Below are positions 24,703-34,569 of a DNA stretch of 64,000 nucleotides, one piece after another. Within the stretch, counting starts at the first letter, position 1. Each line of letters begins with the position of its first letter. The translations under genes and the position numbers were made by a program. This DNA is from Polymyxa betae (Eukaryota > Endomyxa > Phytomyxea > Plasmodiophorida > Plasmodiophoridae). A model generated the notes under the pieces. The model saw only the letters and a program-made list of their open reading frames with translations, ran no database searches and had not been told where the DNA came from. Where the stretch lies: contig RBZT01000716.1 in NCBI GenBank assembly GCA_003693705.1, positions 1 through 64,000 of the forward strand, read 5' to 3'.

Positions 24703-26433
24703 ATGTTGGCGATGAAGTCCATTGCTGGTCTCGTTTCTCGAAAGATGGCAGTTGGGGTTCGTCCCGTCTTAGCCACATCCACTGTCGTCCATAGATTTTT
24801 CAGCCCACCTGCTGCATCACCACCCAAATATTCGAAAGGTATACAACAAACACAGTCCCCAACTGATGTCCACATCGATTTTCTCTTTTCGATGCGATTC
24901 TTGCTGAAATCTTTCTTCGTTTATACGCATCTAATTGCGAACGCATTCAAAAAGGAATGTGTTGTTGAAGCACGTGTTTTAGGTTTGGCTGGCGTGATAG
25001 CAGGAGAATCCGCCATTTGCACAGTTGGTAGTGGGGGCGATGGTCTCCGCTATCGTGGCTACAACATTATGGATCTAGCACAAGCATGTGAATTTGAAGA
25101 AATTGCACATCTTTTGATCTACGGCGACTTCCCATCGAACGAGAAGCTAGAAAAGTATCGAGCGAAAATCGCCAAGTATCGCACTTTACCAGCCGAGTTG
25201 CGAGCTATTCTTGAACAAATTCCTATAAGTGCTAATCCTATGGATGTGTTACGAACAACATGCTCTGTTCTTGGATGTCTGCAACCAGAGACAGGTTATA
25301 TTTCCACATTTGAATCCCATACAAGGTAATTTGAAACTTTATGGCTCAGTTTGGGTAACTGATTGCTTAGTCCCAAATCCATTTCAACCGAATCTGTTTT
25401 CAATTCCTTACTTGGTGCCCTACCCTCAGCTTTATGCTATTGGCATCATTGGCACACACATGGCGAACGCATTGATACGTCCTCAAAAGATGATGAATCG
25501 GTTGCTGCTCATTTTTTAAGGAACCTGAACCAGGTGGCTCCGACCCCTGAGAAGATTCGTACCATCGATTTGTCTTTGATCCTTTACGCCGTATGAAAAT
25601 AATATTTTCCGGAAGATCACTTTGCTTACAATCAAACAGGAACATGGGTTTGCAGCTTCTTCGTTCGCAGCTCGTGTCACAACCAGTACAATGTCCGATG
25701 TCTATTCTGCCATTTGCTCAGCTATTGGTACACTGCGAGGCAAACTGCATGGAGGTGCTAATGAAGCTGTCATTGAGTTGATCTCGCAATTCAGCCCCGA
25801 ATACGATATCGAGAAAGCAATGCGAGAAAAGCTTGCTCGAAAAGAACTCATTATGGGATTCGGCCATCGCATATACAAGGTCGCAATGCAACAACATAGT
25901 CCCAGGTTAGCTAAACGTTCTCGTTTTCAGAAACGTGATCCACGTTCGGATATCATCAAAGAGCGTGCTCGTGCGCTTACGAACGAAGAAGGTGGAAGAC
26001 CGGATCTGTTTGAGATCAGCGAGCGAATTGAAAAAGTCATGAAGAATGACAAAAAGATCCCACCTAATCTGGGTACGTATCAAGCCTTCAAACTAGTCGT
26101 GAATGCTAATCAATTTGCAGACTTTTATATGGCATCAGCTTACACAATGGTATGGATTTCGGTTTGTTGGGAGTATTGATCAGCTTAATGACCAGCCAGT
26201 GCGGTTTACCAACGTCTTTCTTCACTCCGGTCTTCGTTATTAGTCGCGTCTCTGGCTGGGCTGCACATATACAAGAAGAGCGCAAGGCTCGAGTGCTGAT
26301 TCGACCTTCGTCTCTTTATACTGGTAAAGTTACTTATAGACAACAAGATTTATAACTAAGCGATTCAACAGGTCCAGCATCGTGTGAACTTCCAGAATGG
26401 AAGCAAACCAATGCTACATCTGATCGCCTATAA
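24703..26433 (+). CDS. Bacterial-type citrate / 2-methylcitrate synthase with organelle presequence
   Basis: Eight exons (24703-24838, 24983-25325, 25371-25590, 25640-25879, 25931-26072, 26121-26149, 26200-26323, 26372-26433) keep phase and give 431 residues. The N-terminus ([20 protein letters not shown]) is basic and amphipathic, like a mitochondrial presequence. The mature part starts [17 protein letters not shown] and continues [28 protein letters not shown] (catalytic His), [10 protein letters not shown] (second His) and the Asp-containing NLDFY motif. This is the short PrpC/CitZ type rather than the long eukaryotic citrate synthase. It condenses oxaloacetate with acetyl- or propionyl-CoA; which substrate cannot be read from sequence. 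The first intron (144 nt) is unusually long here and stays open, so an unspliced frame mimics coding. Confidence 0.92.
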
Positions 26434-26516
26434 AAACGGATGCTGAACAAATATATAATAGTATTTATAAAAGCGTTATCGGGAAATCAAAATAAATGGA
26501 GATTATGAGATAAAGA

Positions 26517-27137
26517 TCATTGGAATGTGAATGACATTTCTTTTTCTTTTTTCAGCCAAAGTGACCCATGAGGCATCAATGTTGAAGATCCGAGAGCGGG
26601 GTCAGCATCACCTAAAGCGGTGGGAAAGGCGCCCTGGTTTAACAGAGAAGCGATCGCTTCGATCTTGCTTTGGTCATCGACCCCTTTCAAATTGATAAAC
26701 TGATTGATGCGCGCCCTGACGCCAGGCAGTGACGTTAATGATAAAAGCAATTGCCTTGCGTCGTGTTCGAAAACGCTATCATTAGACCGTCCCAGAGCCG
26801 AGATCATCATGCCGTTAGTGGCCACATCGACGTCGTAATCGTGGCTACCATGAGCAATATTTCTGGGTTTTTTGGCACCGTTCGGGTCCATTATCCTCTG
26901 ACAGCTAGCACATGTACATTTAAGCAAACACGATGGACATTTCCAAACAAGTTCTTCGCCTTTCTTCGGCTCGGCGTTATCGTAGAACTTGTCCAGGCAC
27001 AATTTGCAGAATTTTTTCCGGCATGTGCGCGTCTTGCTGGGCATATGGCAGCAGAAAAAAAGGTCTGTGAGTCGCCGACGTGATTTGCATTGGTGGCAGC
27101 TTGCACCATCTGGACCTGTATATGGGGCGCACGACAT
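26517..27137 (-). CDS. CDCA7-type (zf-4CXXC_R1) zinc-finger protein, copy 1
   Basis: ATG at 27137-27135; 206 residues in one exon. Residues 4-80 hold the cysteine pattern of the CDCA7 zinc finger: CHQCKSRR, CCHMP, CRKKFCKLCLDKFYD, WKCPSCLLKCTCASCQR. Nucleic-acid or chromatin binding is the expected role; in animals and plants CDCA7 works with the HELLS remodeller in DNA methylation. The rest (~90-206) is helical and unrecognised, with a leucine-rich LLLSLTSLPGVRARI stretch. The neighbouring gene (27793-28344) starts with the same residues, so this is a tandem pair on one strand. Confidence 0.8.
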   Translation of the reverse strand: MSCAPYTGPDGASCHQCKSRRRLTDLFFCCHMPSKTRTCRKKFCKLCLDKFYDNAEPKKGEELVWKCPSCLLKCTCASCQRIMDPNGAKKPRNIAHGSHDYDVDVATNGMMISALGRSNDSVFEHDARQLLLSLTSLPGVRARINQFINLKGVDDQSKIEAIASLLNQGAFPTALGDADPALGSSTLMPHGSLWLKKEKEMSFTFQ

Positions 27138-27792
27138 CAAACAGCCTCAACCAAACGTTCTTAACAAAGCAGCGATTAGGTAATGTTGGAAATTTACGGA
27201 ACGATGGAACGTGTGGTGACGCAGCAATTTGTTTCTTTCCGGATCTGAATGCCAAAACTGCGCACTAGTTCAAAAACAAAAACTGCGCAGTGGACGGAAG
27301 GTGATTAGATAATTGGTTGACTCAAGCGATGTCTGTGGGCTTGAGCTATCCTAATGTTGTGGTCAAGTCGTATCGAGATCCAACAGCACTGCCAGCAGAT
27401 CTGGGATGCCCGAATGGTTGTCGGTTGCAATGAGTGGGCGTCTTTTTTACCCCAATTGGGAACGCCGAAGACGATTCAAATTAATAGACCTGATTGGCGC
27501 GCGCCTTTGCTTTCGATATCTTCACTTCTCCGGACCCATGATGTTTGTATTTGGCAGTTCTGTGGGCGAGCCTTTCAAACCACTTCTATAATTTATTTGT
27601 TATTTACACAAAACGAATCGAATCGCGGCAAGTTTGAATGCCACGCTTGTCTTTATTCCCTTTGTGATAAAATGCAGCTGTTTTGGAAGTAGCGAGCTTG
27701 GTGGCTCCTGTTTAAAATTCCAATATTGACTGGTTTCGCAAGAATCCATTATTGTGCTAGTCTCACAGACTATGTCGGTTGCAGTCTCTCAA
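27138..27792. other. Spacer between the two CDCA7-type genes
   Basis: No supported coding region. Short open frames on the plus strand lack domains. Confidence 0.5.
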
Positions 27793-28344
27793 TCACTTGG
27801 CGTCGATAGTATTGGAATGGTCCTGCGAATTAGAGGCCATCTTAGCAGCGACATTGATATCGTAATAATGAGCAACCGTTCTAGGTTTTCTCACATCTTT
27901 GTCAATGGCACCATCCGTTTCCCTTTGGTCGCTGGTGGCGCATGTACATTTCGACACACATGATGGGCACTTCCAAATCAGTTCTTCGTCGATTTTGGGC
28001 TTGAGATCGACATAGTCGTCATTGATATTGTGACAATGAGAGATTGTTCTAGGCTTTTTCACTTTGTTGTCGATATTAGCATTGGCGGCATTCATTTCCC
28101 TTTGGCAGCTGGCACACGTACATGTTGACATACAAGATGGACATTTCCAAAACAGTTCTTCGCCGAGTTTGGGCTTAGCATCGACGTAGAACTTGTCTAA
28201 ACAAAGTTTGCAGTACTTTTTTCGGCAGGCTCGAGTCCGGCTTGGCATGTGAGAACAGAAATAGAGGTCTACAAGCCGTCGCCGAGTCTTACATTGATGA
28301 CAGCTGGCAGCAGCATCTGGGCCTGTATATGGGGCACACGACAT
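27793..28344 (-). CDS. CDCA7-type zinc-finger protein, copy 2, with internally duplicated finger half
   Basis: ATG at 28344-28342; 183 residues. Residues 1-81 match copy 1 closely (MSCAPYTGP, CRKKYCKLCLDKFY, WKCPSC, CTCASCQRE). Residues ~113-165 then repeat the second half of the module (LKPKIDEELIWKCPSC, CTCATSDQRET, KPRTVAHYYDIN), so the C-terminal half of the finger is present twice. In the second unit one CASCQ cysteine is replaced (CATSDQ), so it may not bind metal as the first does. The long helical tail of copy 1 is missing. This fits a local duplication followed by divergence. Confidence 0.75.
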   Translation of the reverse strand: MSCAPYTGPDAAASCHQCKTRRRLVDLYFCSHMPSRTRACRKKYCKLCLDKFYVDAKPKLGEELFWKCPSCMSTCTCASCQREMNAANANIDNKVKKPRTISHCHNINDDYVDLKPKIDEELIWKCPSCVSKCTCATSDQRETDGAIDKDVRKPRTVAHYYDINVAAKMASNSQDHSNTIDAK

Positions 28345-28881
28345 TCACCGACTTCGATCAAATCGTCGTTACTTAACAAGAAGCTTATAAGAATTTTAAG
28401 GATGTTGAAATTAGACGATGGTGGAGACCAAAGGTTGCGAATTTGCGTTATCCCAAAAATCACCACATTTTTCAGCCGTTTCATTTGCTAAATGGACGAA
28501 GCCATTTGAGGCCTTTGGTTAATCTGTTCGATTCAGGCTTGGTAACTTTACCTTGTTGACATCTCGAGACAAAACAATTATACTGCAATGCCAGGCTCAA
28601 GGCTTCTTGTCTGTTATTGTTTTCACTGCCCACTAGTTTGACCACTGCTGCGGACGCTCCTGACACGACGGAAACAAAACTAACAAACGTCTAACATGAG
28701 ACAGGAGGTTCTGTGCCTTCATCCGAGTGTGTTCGTCTATGGACGATTCTCTCATTTCTCTGAGATGATAGAGGGTTGCGCCTGACTTGTGTGCAGTATA
28801 GTAAATGCTGTCACCTCAATCAGACATACGACACTGTCTAATACGGAAACATCGAACGTCGTCGGCATCCTGGCGACCGTC
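28345..28881. other. Divergent spacer between zinc-finger and FOP-like genes
   Basis: A minus-strand frame (28481-28666) looks mildly coding but has no ATG. An open frame also reaches upstream of the FOP-like ATG. Nothing else is supported. Confidence 0.4.
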
Positions 28882-30291
28882 ATGTCGGCTCTCGACCAGC
28901 TCAAAGAGAATGTCGCGGCAACATTGGAAAGCACCGGAGTATTAGCAAGGATACGTGTAGGGCTTGATTTTGTTTTACCTTGTCGAGAGGCTTCGTGATT
29001 GCAGTTGTCATGTTTTGGGTTCTACTCGAGACTAAACATTTTAATCACTGTGTTATCTAAGTGTCGTCTAAAGAGAATTTCTGGATTTTAGGCGGAACTC
29101 CGAGCTGAAGTGTTCGCTGCCATAGAGATGCAGAAACCTACGAACAGCAATATTCCACAGAAAATTGATGAGTTCGCTTGCAGCACTTTTGGAAAGCATT
29201 CACTGGACCTAGTTTTGGAGTTCCTTCAGTTTTTTGGGCTCAAACATACGCTGTCTGTGTTGAAGGCTGAGACCCATCGGCCTGATACGACCATCAACCG
29301 CGACTCTCTCTGGAATTCCATCTCATCAACAGCGAGCGAGTTCTCTTTAAGAAAGCCGCTTCTGGTATCTGTTTTAGAGCAAAAGAAGGATATGTCATTC
29401 CAATCTCTCAGTTCTCGCAATTCCAAAGATCCATTTTCTGAGGGCTCGTCTTCTGGGATATCAAACCGAAGTTCGCTTCCTAAAGTTCAAGTGGATATCC
29501 CCGTCGCATCGAAAATTGAACCGAGAAACGCTCACGGATCAGAGCCTCGAATAGACTCAAGGAACGTGGCTGAATCTGATACGAGAGCTATTACCGAACC
29601 ACAACCTCGAGACCTTCTTCAGACAGAGTCGAAAAGTGATTCTGCACCAGCATCGCGAAGTATTCGGGTCCTAGAGGCCAAAGTTGATCGTAAGATAGAA
29701 CCAAGAAGTGCTTACGAGCCAGGCCAGCCCATTGAAGACCCGTCCAAGCCTGGTAATACTGCCTCTGCAAATGTCGTACTCGTGTCATTGCCTAAAGTCA
29801 GTGCTTTGCCAACTGCTAATGAACCAATGAAAAGCGACCCCATGGTTGATCAGCTTCACCAGATCGATGATCTGTTAAAGCAGCTCGATACCAAACAGAA
29901 ATTGACTGATAAAGGTAACTAATTACCTTCGTGATGTTCGGTCTTTCCAATGCTGATTGACGGTTCAGCTAAGGCGCAGTTCACTGCTGATTCTCATCTA
30001 CATCTCGAAGAGTACGCTTCGTCACTCATGGGGTAGTTGTATGCTAACGAGAATAGGTTCTCGGATGAAGACGATATCGACTTCAATGATGACGATTTTG
30101 AATACGAGCCGGATGAGGTTGTTAAAGAAGATACCGACGAGTTATTTCCCGGTTTTAACAGGAAGGCGCCTGCAGCAACCAGACCCGCTGGTGTTGAATG
30201 TTTTAGTGATGATCCAAGTGCTGATGAGAACGCGCTGGACTCTTTTGATGTGGTACACGACGTCAGATTGTTCTCTCAAAAAACTATGTAA
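28882..30291 (+). CDS. CEP43/FOP-like centrosomal/basal-body protein (TOF-LisH)
   Basis: Four exons (28882-28956, 29092-29914, 29969-30011, 30057-30291) give 391 residues. The N-terminus TLESTGVLARIRAELRAEVF and the following LVLEFLQFFGLKHTLSVLKA match the FOP N-terminal domain and LisH-type dimerisation motif. The middle is Ser/Pro/Glu-rich and disordered, and the C-terminus is acidic (FSDEDDIDFNDDDFEYEPDE), as in FOP. FOP family proteins sit at centrosomal satellites and basal bodies and anchor microtubules. I place the third intron at 30012-30056 (45 nt) because it removes an in-frame TAG. The ATG at 28882 is the first in this frame; a 5' exon is possible. Confidence 0.82.
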
Positions 30292-30314
30292 ACATTATTG
30301 GAAATTTTATCTGA

Positions 30315-30755
30315 TTAATATGTGGTTCGTTTCCATGGATGTAGGGAATAGTCTAGAGATTCAACTGAAGAGAATGCACATTGTTTGATAGGGTATATAG
30401 TCTCCTTCAAGCAATGTATCAAAGCATTGACAGGTCGAATCAACATCGATACGATAAATGCCAGGATGTTCTCAGTCGCTTCAATACATGGACGTAATAT
30501 ATCTCGAAATATGAAGATTATGTAGAGGATTCCTGCAATACAACCTAATATGATAGCGATTGTCACCAAGATCTCGTTCTGGCTTGGCATTCGGTATCCT
30601 TGGTCGTTCTCGATGTTCGGTTGAGGCCTTTCAGGTCGGCTCTGATCATTCTGGGCTGCAATTAGACCGAGTCTGTCGAGTTTTTTGACGTGAATGGCTG
30701 CATGTGATAGACTGAATACAGCCAGGATTGCGAACCAGGCCATCTTGGTCGTCAT
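30315..30755 (-). CDS. Small secretory-pathway membrane protein, 146 residues
   Basis: Single exon; ATG at 30755-30753. A signal peptide (MTTKMAWFAILAVFSLSHA) is followed by a ~40-residue hydrophilic stretch and a strong transmembrane segment (ILVTIAIILGCIAGILYIIF). A weaker hydrophobic stretch (NILAFIVSMLIRPVNALI) and two cysteines near the end follow. I do not recognise the family. It is tail-to-tail with the FOP-like gene, 23 nt from its stop, and lies upstream of the PA-like membrane gene cluster. Confidence 0.6.
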   Translation of the reverse strand: MTTKMAWFAILAVFSLSHAAIHVKKLDRLGLIAAQNDQSRPERPQPNIENDQGYRMPSQNEILVTIAIILGCIAGILYIIFIFRDILRPCIEATENILAFIVSMLIRPVNALIHCLKETIYPIKQCAFSSVESLDYSLHPWKRTTY

Positions 30756-30930
30756 GCTTGCTCACGTCATTAAACGTCGCTAACCCGAGATCGTCCTAGT
30801 ACGGTCTCCAGTCTCAGATTGCAACACAGAGCGTACTCGTCCTTGAATTTGCAAAATCTTCATCGATCAGTTTTGATCGGTACTAGATTTGTCATTATCG
30901 TTGATATAGTTGCTATTAGCAAAGTGATGA

Positions 30931-32454
30931 CTATTGCGATCCCACCATGATAGAATGAATTGGAGTGAAAGAGGAGGCTCTTCGATGATGCTCGACGATC
31001 TGGGTGATTGACGATTTGTCTGCAGTAATAGATCTGGGGTGAACAGTAATAAAATGGCTCTGTTCAGTTGGCGGCGTTGGTGTCAAATTTTGAGATGAGA
31101 TGAGAGCAGGATGGAATAACCAGACCTGTAGAATAGCGATAATCCCATGACAGATTGATAACCACGACCTATAACAATATTATATCAGTCATATTACTCT
31201 CATTCTAAACAAAGTAAAGAGACCAGATAAGAATCCAGCTGGTTGGTGTGACAGCGCCATCCACAGCATACATCAAGAATCCGACCACATACAATGTTAT
31301 CATGATGCCCAACGAGGCTACAATCCGTCGCATTCGATCAAGATACAGCATCAATGATCCATGAACACCGCGAGAGACACGCCCAAGACGCCACGAACTA
31401 AATATGAGTTGAGGGCCGGCGAATGCCAAACAGACACCATAGAATGCAGCAGAGATCTGTGGCGCTAGCACCTGGCTTTTATGCATCGCCAGCGATAGTG
31501 ATATAGTTAGGTCGCCGGCCAGTACGACGCCATACGCGGCAGCGTTGCAGAGGCCAATATTGCCAGATACGGGTCGGGGTGGAAGCTGAACGATTCCAAG
31601 TCGAATACGATTCCAGACAGTTGATGTTATCATGATGGTAATAAATGTAACACCTGTTAATTGTGGTAGCAGAAATAACTGTTATTAATGATATCAGTTG
31701 ACGAGAACCAGAAACCCTAAACCCTAACCTGTAGAGGTGATGTCAGGACCGGGGTTGACAGTGTCCCGACCAGGGCGAACTTCACAGCCAGGACGCCCGA
31801 TGACACCATCCGGATCAGAAGCGCTACATGAACGATGGACAGAGCAGCGGGTCGGCGGCGCCGTACATTAGCTGCTGTGAAGATGAACGATGCCGCGGCG
31901 GAAACCGCAAACAGGATCGTCGGCAGCCATCGCAGCAGCAGCTGGTACGTCCATAATCGCAGCGTGCTGGCCCAGGGATTGGGGTCGGGTCGCAACCGAA
32001 TTCTGACAGGCTGCGATTCGGTACGAAGGCGGCGTTCGAGGTCGGTGCTCAGGCGGACCTCGGCCAGTACGACGGACGAGGCGGGCGCCACACCATCATG
32101 GGCGTTGTACATGACGCCCGGCGGCCTCTGTGTCATCTGGATGAGGATGGCGGTGACCCCGGCCGCCACTAGATTGCCGTACTGGACCTCGTACGAGCAG
32201 GAAGGAGGTCCAGGAAGCAGGACGGCGTTATCCTGTACAAGAGATATGTTGATATGAGCAGGATGACATGGATTTGTATGGAATATGATGAGATTGGTGA
32301 TGATATCGTAATTGATGGATTGTGGACCCAGATATTGAGTTGATGGAATTGCTAAAGTCCAGGTCCCATTTACAGATCCCGATATGAATGTTAATGTGGA
32401 TTGCATTACAGGTATGAATATCAATAAACAGGCCAGATACCATACAAAGGACAT
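30931..32454 (-). CDS. PA-like ectodomain multi-TM protein, copy A
   Basis: Three exons (31729-32454, 31224-31678, 30931-31168) give 472 residues. A signal-anchor (MSFVWYLACLLIFIPVM) is followed by a ~140-residue luminal domain with paired cysteines and PSCSYEVQYGNLVAAGVTAI, which resembles the PA-domain strand-helix pattern, then NAHDG. About six to seven hydrophobic segments follow. It aligns with copy B along its length (STPVLTSPLQ / STPAWPAPAQ; TFITIMITSTVWNR / TFVTIVISATFWNR). I know no named family with this architecture. Intron 1 starts with a telomere-type repeat, and intron 2 (31169-31223) is absent in copy B. Copies A and B are transcribed divergently. Confidence 0.72.
31712..31728 (-). 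repeat. Telomere-type repeat forming the 5' end of an intron
   Basis: On the sense (minus) strand the intron of copy A begins GTTAGGGTTTAGGGTTT, so the GT donor is the first two bases of a two-unit TTTAGGG-type tract. The intron runs to 31679 (50 nt). Confidence 0.8.
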
Positions 32455-32931
32455 TGCAATCACATTACGAGTCAACCAATTGATAGCTCACTCCTTGATC
32501 AGAGATACTGTATTAATCGCCGATCAGCAGGAAAAATCCACCCGACTCGAGAGTGACGACCGAGTACACCTACAGATCTTGTCAATTAAATTTGAAAATG
32601 AGAGTTCAGCTTATTACCATGGATTCTTTCAGCGTAGAATTGTTCCTTCACGATATACAACGTTATAATCAATTAAAGCATTGTGTGGTGATTCAAGCAC
32701 ACATCGGCATGGTCTAAAGCGTTTGAGCCACCTTTGATATTGTGTTGATGATGATGATCATGAGTTGCAAGTCATGCCCAAGGTTCATCTGTTGTCAGGA
32801 TTGTCATTAATGGAAATCATACTGTAGTGATGGTCATAAGATCAGATCACATCATAGGATGATGATGGCAGATTTGTTGCGATCACGATCATCATTGTAC
32901 CCTTGTTGAGGAGGTCGCACTGTTATTTCCA
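32455..32931. other. Bidirectional upstream region of copies A and B
   Basis: Intergenic region between the two divergent starts, rich in GATGAT and ATCATC runs near 32745-32900. No coding region is supported. Confidence 0.5.
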
Positions 32932-34409
32932 ATGCTGGGCGCCCTCGTCTTCACCAGCATAATCAGCGTCGTATCATCGTCAATGACATTCCTGAACGGA
33001 TCTCTAGCAGGGAGGTCGTACTCGTCCCCGTCCGTTACCCGATTTCTGAGCCCTGAGACCAACACCACCATTGAGGCTGAGCTGATCTACATCGACCAAG
33101 ACGGATGTAATGCGAGGTCAAGAGTAGATCAGAGCCATGTTCATGGTCGTGCTGTCTATTTAGCACATCCGAGTGGTTGTAGCTTTGAGATGAATTATGA
33201 TCAATTCGCATCAATGGGTGTTGTCGCTCTTGTCGTCATGGATGTCTATATTCCGGGCGGCCTCGGTTACAATATGCATGATGGCGTGGTCCAGTACGCC
33301 CACACCGGCATGTTGTTCGTCCAGCTCGGGTACGATGAGCCGCTGCTGGCGTATTTGACATCGAGACCGTCCGGCATCCATATTCGTCTGTCTACGGATC
33401 CCAATCGGTGGGCCAGCACGTATGCGTCGTGGCCGTACGCGACCTTTCTACGTTGGCTGCCGGCCCTGATCTTCACCTGTTCTGGGACGATGGCGATACG
33501 ATATCTGTACGGGCACGTCATGCTGGACCTGCAGAAAAGGCGGACGACGTCCGGTGGACGGACCCCGGTCCTGTACGACCTCGTGAGACTGCCGAATGTG
33601 GCACTGCTGATAAAGATGGCAGAGGCTCTGATCTTGGCTATCAAGTTCGCTATGTGCGGGATGTTATCAACACCAGCCTGGTAAACCCTAAAACCCTAGC
33701 TCTATACAACTCTTTGAAACCCTCTTTCAATAGGCCTGCACCAGCACAACGTTATTTCATCCAACAGATGAGTGGATTGACATTTGTTACTATTGTTATA
33801 TCAGCTACATTCTGGAATCGTATTCTTGTAGATTTACAGCCAACACCACCATCATTCATAACACGTCTCATTATTGGAGATTTTGGTCGATTTACCTATA
33901 TTACATATGTCTTAGCTATAACCAGTGAAACATTCTTCTCAGTCGCCTACGCCAACTATTGGAATGTCGACGACAGTTTCTACAAAGCTGATGCGGGCGT
34001 ACTGGCCATGGCCCAGCTTCTGGTCGGCAGCCAATTCCTGTTCAGCGCGATTCGGTTCCGCCTTGAGGCGAATACGATCCTGGAGCAACGTCATGATCCG
34101 AATCTGTATGCTTATCTACATCGTATAAGTGCTATTGTAATTGGCCTGGGATTCTCATGTCTTGGATATGTTATTGGTACTGTAATGATTGCTGTTTATC
34201 CTGGATTTGTAACACCACCAGGATGGACATTAACATGGTCTATTATCACTATATCACATGCTATTGAATCACTATTGCTCGTCAATCTATTCCGACCTCG
34301 AAGTTCACAGAATGTAGCTGGATCTGTAGTTGTAGTTCAATCAACAAGACCATCATCACCTCAAATCAAGATCAAACCATTTAGACCATCTCAATCCGAC
34401 AGAAGATAA
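32932..34409 (+). CDS. PA-like ectodomain multi-TM protein, copy B
   Basis: Two exons (32932-33680 and 33734-34409) give 474 residues. A signal peptide (MLGALVFTSIISVVSSSMTF) is followed by a luminal domain (GCSFEMNYDQFASMGVVALV, YNMHDG) resembling a PA domain, then about seven hydrophobic segments and a basic Ser/Thr-rich cytosolic tail. The topology would suit a receptor or a membrane-embedded enzyme, but I see no catalytic motif and invent no function. The single intron sits five codons from the intron-1 site of copy A and begins GTAAACCCTAAAACCCTAG, a telomere-type tract in the opposite orientation. Confidence 0.75.
33683..33699 (+). repeat. Telomere-type repeat at intron start of copy B
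   Basis: AAACCCTAAAACCCTAG follows the GT of the donor directly, within the 53-nt intron 33681-33733. Relative to transcription this is the C-rich strand, opposite to copy A. Confidence 0.8.
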
Positions 34410-34569
34410 TCTAATCGTATTCATATAATATGATAATATAGTGCAGGCGGACGTTCTCTGCTCAATTATCATTCTATGAATGGATTCTGTCGATCGAGAT
34501 TGTCGTACCTAACAGGTCCAGCACGGCGTGTCACGAAATATGAAGCATCACTCTTCTGACCGTTCAGGC

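Noticed and set aside
30027..30056. A possible 24-nt intron or stop readthrough at an in-frame TAG in the FOP-like gene
   Set aside because: A donor at 30012 gives a normal 45-nt intron that removes the TAG and keeps phase.
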